DNA of 7,120 nucleotides, taken from NCBI GenBank assembly GCA_029940115.1, contig JAOZRQ010000070.1, positions 6,698-13,817 on the forward strand, in the 5' to 3' direction. The position numbers and the translations under genes are program-made. A model generated the notes under the pieces. That model did not search any database and was not told where the DNA came from. It saw nothing but the letters and a program-made list of their open reading frames with translations. Shown here piece after piece: positions 1 through 4,800 of this stretch (its first letter is position 1; every line of letters starts with the position of its first letter). The stretch comes from Desulfobacterales bacterium (GTDB lineage: Bacteria > Desulfobacterota > Desulfobacteria > Desulfobacterales > 4be13).

Positions 1-444
1 GGGCTGACCGCGCCGAACGGGGTGGCCCAGCAGGCAGTGGTTCGCCAGGCCTTCCGGAACGCCGACGTGGAACCGGCCCAAGTTGACTATGTCGAAGCCC
101 ACGGCACGGGAACTGCGCTGGGCGATTCGATTGAGGTCAGCGCGTTGAAGGACGTCCTCTTGGAAGGCCGAACCGATGATCAGCCCTGCTGGATCGGATC
201 TGTGAAGACCAACATCGGCCACTTGGAGGCCGCGTCCGGAATTGCCGGTCTGATCAAGGTCGTTCTCTCCTTTCAACATGGGGAGATATTCCCCCATCTG
301 CATCTCAACGAATTGAACCCGCTGATCCACATCGCAGAGACGCCCCTCTCCATTCCCACCGATCGTCACCCCCATCCCCCCCGGTTTGCCGGAATCAGTT
401 CATTCGGATTTGGGGGCGCGAACGCGCATGTGGTGCTGGCGGCA
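1..444 (+). other. KS1: ketosynthase domain of module 1, C-terminal part
   Basis: Decarboxylative Claisen condensation domain, truncated on the left so that its active-site cysteine lies outside the window. Visible landmarks are GLTAPNG at 1-21, AHGTGT with the first catalytic histidine at 100-102, KTNIGHL with the second histidine at 220-222, and the closing SFGFGGANAHVVLAA at about 400-444. Both histidines needed for decarboxylation and condensation are present. GDS replaces the usual GDP after the HGTGT loop, a mild variation unlikely to matter. The presence of a complete module behind it shows this is an extending KS, but the missing cysteine region means a KSQ-type loading domain cannot be strictly excluded. 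Confidence 0.95.
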
Positions 445-1188
445 CCGGGCCAGGAGCCTGAACCGAACGCCGAACGGCAAACCAAGAACCGAGAACTGAG
501 AACCGAGAGCCCAGAACCCCCCCACCTGCTGACCCTCTCTGCAAAGAGTGACCAGGCGTTGAGTGAGCTGGCAAAGGCCTATGAAGCGCATCTCAAATCC
601 GACTCCGCACCGGTGGCCGACATATGCCACACCGCCGGTGTGGGCCGTTCCCATTTTGACCATCGTCTGGCCATTGTCGCCGAGTCGCGTGAACACCTGC
701 GTGAGCAGTTGGAACGATTGGGGAAGGAGCATGACGCGTATGGAATGCCCGGGGTCTCCATGAGCAAGACCTCCTCAAAACCACCCAAGATCGCGTTCCT
801 GTTCACCGGCCAAGGTTCCCAATATGTCGGCATGGGACGCCAGCTCCATGAGACCCAGCCAACCTTCCGCAAAACCCTTGACCAGTGTGACGCCATTCTG
901 CAACCCCATCTGGGCCGATCCATACTGGACATCATCGGTGGGCGAGCGGGGAGCGGCAAGCGGCCGCTTGCCGCTCCCCGCTTGCCCCGCTTCTTGAGCC
1001 TGTCGAAGGACGCCCATCGCCTCTGGATGAGACCGCTTACACCCAGCCCGCGCTCTTTGCGTTGGAGTACGCGTTGGCCGAGCTGTGGCGATCTTGGGGG
1101 ATCAGGCCCGACGTCGTCATGGGCCATAGTGTCGGCGAGTATGTCGCCGCATGCGTGGCCGGCGTGTTCAGCCTCGAGGACGGCCTGA
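1..1188 (+). CDS. Modular type I polyketide synthase, upstream part, ending in a frameshift
   Basis: This is the 5' piece of the synthase as it reads in the given sequence. The frame is open from base 1, so the true start lies off the left edge; the GTG at 22 is only an internal valine. It encodes the end of a ketosynthase, a KS-AT linker and the first ~50 residues of an acyltransferase (GQGSQ motif at about 802-816). Recognisable PKS sequence stops at DIIGG (about 928-942). The remaining ~80 residues, to the TGA at 1186-1188, match nothing expected in an AT and are an out-of-frame reading. The expected AT continuation, including GHSVG, lies in the -1 frame downstream. I read this piece and the 942-7120 piece as one gene broken by an indel at about 933-945. 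Whether the break is real or a sequence error cannot be settled here. Confidence 0.93.
   Translation, partial: GLTAPNGVAQQAVVRQAFRNADVEPAQVDYVEAHGTGTALGDSIEVSALKDVLLEGRTDDQPCWIGSVKTNIGHLEAASGIAGLIKVVLSFQHGEIFPHLHLNELNPLIHIAETPLSIPTDRHPHPPRFAGISSFGFGGANAHVVLAAPGQEPEPNAERQTKNRELRTESPEPPHLLTLSAKSDQALSELAKAYEAHLKSDSAPVADICHTAGVGRSHFDHRLAIVAESREHLREQLERLGKEHDAYGMPGVSMSKTSSKPPKIAFLFTGQGSQYVGMGRQLHETQPTFRKTLDQCDAILQPHLGRSILDIIGGRAGSGKRPLAAPRLPRFLSLSKDAHRLWMRPLTPSPRSLRWSTRWPSCGDLGGSGPTSSWAIVSASMSPHAWPACSASRTA
445..786 (+). other. KS1-AT1 linker with a low-complexity insert
   Basis: Canonical KS-AT linker fold: LLTLSAK at 526-546 and GRSHFDHRLAIVAES at about 646-690 are the usual landmarks, joining ketosynthase to acyltransferase. 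The stretch encoded by about 445-525 (Glu-, Arg- and Pro-rich) looks longer than a typical junction. It contains a run of near-repeats of AGAACCGAGAACTGAGAACC type followed by seven C residues (517-523). That DNA looks like intergenic repeat material translated in frame. The reading frame is intact through this part. Confidence 0.8.
475..523. repeat. AGAACC-type simple repeat plus a C7 run in the KS1-AT1 linker
   Basis: Imperfect units of the form (C)AGAACCGAGAACTGAGAACC are followed by CCCAGAAC and seven C residues (517-523). The DNA is A-rich compared with the flanks and has no counterpart in the module 2 linker. It is translated in frame as a charged Arg/Glu/Pro segment. Confidence 0.7.
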
Positions 1189-1884
1189 GGCTGGTCGCCG
1201 AGCGGGCCCGGCTGATGCAGGCGTTGCCCCAAGACGGCATGATGGTCGTCATCTCGGCGAGTGAGGCTCGCGTGGTTGACCTGATCCGGCCTTATGCACA
1301 GACCATCTCTGTGGCCGCGATCAACGGGCCCGAGAGCATCGTGCTCTCTGGGCATCGTCGGGACATGGGGGCGGTCATCGCCGAGCTGACCGCCGAGGAT
1401 GTCCGAACCAAGCCGCTGACCGTCTCCCACGCGTTCCATTCCCCTCTGATGGCACCAATGCTGGATGAGTTTCGGCGGATCGCGGCCGAGGTGGCGCACG
1501 CCGCGCCGGAGATCGATCTGATCTCGAATGTGACGGGACGCGTGGGAGACGATTCGATCCCAACGTCCGACTACTGGTGCCGTCACATCCTGTCTCCGGT
1601 GAGGTTTGCCGACAGCATGGAGACATTGCATCAAAAGAGGTGTGATCTGTTTCTGGAAATCGGGCCCAAGCCAACGTTGCTGGGCATGGCGGACGTGCGG
1701 GACAAAATCGGGCTCCCCAGCCTGCGCCAAGGTCGGCCGGACTGGCAACAGATGATGCAGAGCTTGGGAGAGGTGTATGTGCGGGGTGCATCCATAGACT
1801 GGCAAGGATTTGACCGGGACTACCAGAGACGGCGGATCGTGCTGCCAATCTATCCTTGGCAACGCCAACGTCATTGGATCGAGA
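787..1884 (+). other. AT1: malonyl-type acyltransferase of module 1, interrupted by a frameshift
   Basis: Loads the extender unit onto ACP1. It starts at KIAFLFTGQGSQ (787). After the break at about 933-945, DETAYTQPALFALEYAL resumes in the other frame at 1026. Catalytic serine is in GHSVG (Ser codon 1128-1130). The specificity motif HAFH is at 1428-1439, which in this family indicates malonyl-CoA rather than methylmalonyl-CoA (YASH). GPKPTLLGM is at 1662-1688. The post-AT linker ends with LPIYPWQRQRHWIE (about 1842-1883). From the AAG at 787 to the Ser codon at 1128 is 341 bases, not a multiple of three, which shows the break directly. A palindromic insert (940-1022) sits in the loop before DETAY. 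If the frameshift is real, AT1 is not made as a complete domain. Confidence 0.92.
940..1022. repeat. Palindromic repeat element in the AT1 loop (copy 1)
   Basis: Bases 940-987 form a 48-base inverted repeat with one mismatched pair (G944 against the base at 983), centred on GGCC at 962-965. The inner 32 bases (948-979) are a perfect palindrome. To its right is CTTGAGCCTGTCGAAGGACG (about 994-1013), then CCCATCGCC. The same element, 3 mismatches over 71 bases, occurs in AT2 (951-1021 against 5706-5776). Two imperfect 7-base units (GGCGAGC, GGGGAGC) lie at 941-954. The element occupies a variable AT loop and is translated; the frame break falls at its left edge. Confidence 0.9.
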
Positions 1885-4800
1885 CCACGGACGCCACACC
1901 CGACACCCCGGATCTGGACGGAGTTTGCCAGATCGTCTGGCAGGTTCAGCCACATCACCACTCCTATGAGGAAAACCCGGCTTTTTTTCAATCGGGCCAA
2001 CCATCAACTGGAAGAAAAAGCCGGGTTTCTTTTGATCGGATGCCCCCCGGGCATTGGTTGGTCTTTGCGGATCAAAGGGATCGGGTGGGGGAACGTCTGG
2101 CATCGCTTTTGGCACGATGCGGGCAGACCCTCTCCATCGTGCATGCGGGAGAGGGATATGAGCGGGAATCGGACGGCGCGTTCCGTCTCGACCCGAGCCG
2201 ACCGGATGACTTCGACCGTCTGCTCACAGACATCCAGATGGCCGGTGACGCACCATTGCGGGGCGTTCTCCATCTGTGGGGCCTGGATGCCCCCTCACCG
2301 GAAGAACTGTCCCTCTCGGATTTGGAACATGCACAGGTTTTGGGTTGTGGCACGGTGTTGCATATGGTGCAGGCGTTGGCTCGCCACAGTGATTCGGCCC
2401 TACGGTTGTGGCTGATCACCCGTCAGGCCGTGTCCGTGAGCACCAAGAATGAGGTGGATGCCTCGCCGATGCCCGTCAATGTGGCGGCCGCACCGCTGTG
2501 GGGATTGGGCAGGGTCATTGCCTTGGAGCATCCGGATGTTTGGGGTGGCATGGTGGATCTGGGCGAATCACTATCCGATGCGGGCGGGGATGAGGCGGCC
2601 GCTCTCCTGTCGGCGATTCAGGGCCGATCAGGCGAGGATCATATCGCCCTGCGGAACGGAGACCGCTTGGTGGCCCGCCTGAAACCCGTCCCCTCTCTCA
2701 CCCTTCACCCCTCACCCCTCACCCCTGAGGGGAGCTATCTGATCACCGGCGGTCTGGGCGCGCTGGGACTACAGCTGGCCCAATGGATGGCCGAACAGGG
2801 GGCGAGGCATCTGGTGCTTGTGGGACGACGGGGCATGGTCTCGGAAACCGCCGAGGGGACGGTGAGCCGTCTGAGGCAGAGCGGCATCCGGGTGGATGTC
2901 CAAGCAGCCGATGTCGCGAATCCACGGGACATGGCCCGGGTGCTTGGCCGCATAACTTCCTCAGAGAACCCCCTGCGTGGCCTGATCCATGCGGCAGGTG
3001 TCTTGGATGACGGCGTTCTGCGACAGCAACGCTGGACCCGCTTCACCCAGGTGATGGCCCCGAAGGTGGCCGGCGCTTGGCATCTGCATCGACTGACTCA
3101 GGATATCCCCCTTGACTTCTTTGTCTGCTTCTCTTCAGTCGCCGCCCTGATCGGGTCGCCGGGACAGGGAAACTACGCCGCGGCCAACGCGTTCATGGAC
3201 GCACTGGCCCATCACCGCCGGGCATTGGGCCTGCCGGGCCTGAGCATCAACTGGGGCCCTTGGGCCGAAGTCGGAATGGCCGCCACCCTGGGTGCCCCTC
3301 ATCAACGACAGATCGCCGAACTGGGCATGAAACCGATCCTCACGGAAGCGGGGATGCGGATGCTGGCGCGGCTCTTGGCCGGAAACCACGCGCAGGTGGG
3401 GGTGTTCCCCTGCCAATGGTCAACATTGAAGGAGAAATGGGGCCCGTTCCCCCTGCTTCGGGAGGTCCCAACAGCTTCAAACGGCAAGCTGGAAGTGGTA
3501 GCCACTGACATCAGAAAACCCGGTCTGCCGCAGAGACTGAGAGAACTTCCCGAAGATGAGTGGCCGGCGTTTCTCCGCACATATGTCCGTCATGAGGTGG
3601 CCCGGGAACTCGGGGTGGAGCCGGCCCAGATCGATTCGGAGTCGGGATTTTCCGAAATGGGGATCGACTCCCTGATGGCCATACGGCTGAAAAACCGGTT
3701 CCAGGCCAGCCTCGGAAAACCGTTGCCGGCCACCCTGCTCATCAACTACCCCACCATCGAGACCCTTGCCATCCATCTGTATGATGAGGCGAGGGGCGAT
3801 GGGCAAGAGGAGAGCGGAGAGCGGAGAGCGGGCGGGACCATCCGCCATCCCCAAGCCGCCGGTCGCAGACTTCAGGCCGCAGGCCGCTCACCTCTCGCCG
3901 CCGACCCCTCGCCGATTGCCATCATCGGGATGGGGTGCCGATTTCCGGGCGGGGCGGAGAATCCGGATCTCTTCTGGCAGATGCTCAGGGAGGGCCGGGA
4001 GGCCCTCACGGAGATTCCGGCCGATCGCTGGAACGTGGACGCGTACCACGACCCGAATCCCAATGCCCCCGGAAAGATGATTATCCGACATGGCTCGTTT
4101 CTGACCCGCGTGGACCAGTTTGATCCCCAGTTTTTCGGGATATCGCCTCGGGAGGCGGCCCGCCTCGATCCCCAACAGCGCCTGTTGCTGGAGGTGAGTT
4201 GGGAGGCGATGGAACATGCCGGCGTGGTGCCGGATCGTCTGAAGGGCACCCCGACCGGCGTGTTCATCGGCATCGGCCAGAACGATTACGGCCAATTGCA
4301 GTTCAACACCTGTGACGTGGATCATATCAACGCGTATTCCGGAACCGGAACCGCGTGCTGCTTTGCCGCGGGGCGATTGTCCCATACTCTCGGCCTACAG
4401 GGGCCCAGCATGGCCATCGACACCGCGTGCTCCTCCTCCCTCGTCGCCACCCACCTGGCCTGTCAGAGCCTCCGATCCGGCGAATCGGATGTCGCCTTGG
4501 CCGGCGGGGTGCAGATGATCCTCTCCCCCGAAATCAGCATCTTCCTCTCCCGCACCCAAGCCCTCTCCCCGGATGGGCGGTGCAAGACATTCGACGCGGC
4601 CGCGGACGGCTTCGGCCGCGGGGAGGGATGCGGAATGATCCTGCTCAAGCGACTCTCGGATGCGGTCGCGGATGGGGACGCCATCTGGGGCCTGATACGG
4701 GGGTCGGCCGTCAACCATAACGGCTCCACCAGCGGCCTGACCGTGCCGAACGGGCTGGCGCAACAATCGCTGATCCGGGAGGCCCTGAACCATGCCCAGG

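Larger units (their letters stand above)
1923..3470 (+). other. KR1: ketoreductase (structural plus catalytic halves), B-type
   Basis: NADPH-dependent reduction of the beta-keto group on ACP1. The structural half starts at CQIVWQVQ (about 1926) and runs to about 2690. The catalytic half opens with the Rossmann motif TGGLGALG at 2745-2768. HAAGVLDDGVL contains the LDD motif (3003-3011), which in characterised PKSs marks B-type reductases, giving a D-configured (usually 3R) hydroxyl. The catalytic serine lies in FSSVAAL (about 3129-3149) and the catalytic tyrosine in GNYAAAN (Tyr codon 3174-3176). SINWGPWAEVGMA closes the core near 3280. No DH separates AT1 from the KR: only ~13 residues lie between the post-AT motif and the KR. 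Two repeat inserts interrupt its poorly conserved parts (1971-2029 and 2698-2730) without breaking the frame. Active by motif. Confidence 0.94.

Noticed and set aside
931..990. Programmed -1 ribosomal frameshift before the AT1 palindrome
   Set aside because: The shift direction and strong hairpin are suggestive, but no X XXY YYZ slippery heptamer is present, the shift point is inside or against the stem rather than 5-9 bases upstream, and AT2 needs no such shift.
940..1022. Insertion sequence or MITE with target duplication
   Set aside because: No transposase, and no convincing flanking target-site duplication in either AT copy; called only a palindromic repeat element.
1119..1121. Separate gene starting at the ATG inside GHSVG of AT1
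   Set aside because: It would begin one residue before the active-site motif, lacks a clear ribosome binding site, and would remove a third of the AT domain.
579..2000. Minus-strand open frame of 473 codons opposite AT1/KR1
   Set aside because: It lies wholly opposite conserved PKS coding sequence, has no recognisable domain, and such antisense frames are usual in GC-rich genes. It also spans the repeat element.
1971..2033. True intrinsic terminator ending a gene
   Set aside because: The PKS frame continues unbroken through it from AT1 into KR1, with no stop codon nearby; kept only as a repeat with possible attenuating effect.
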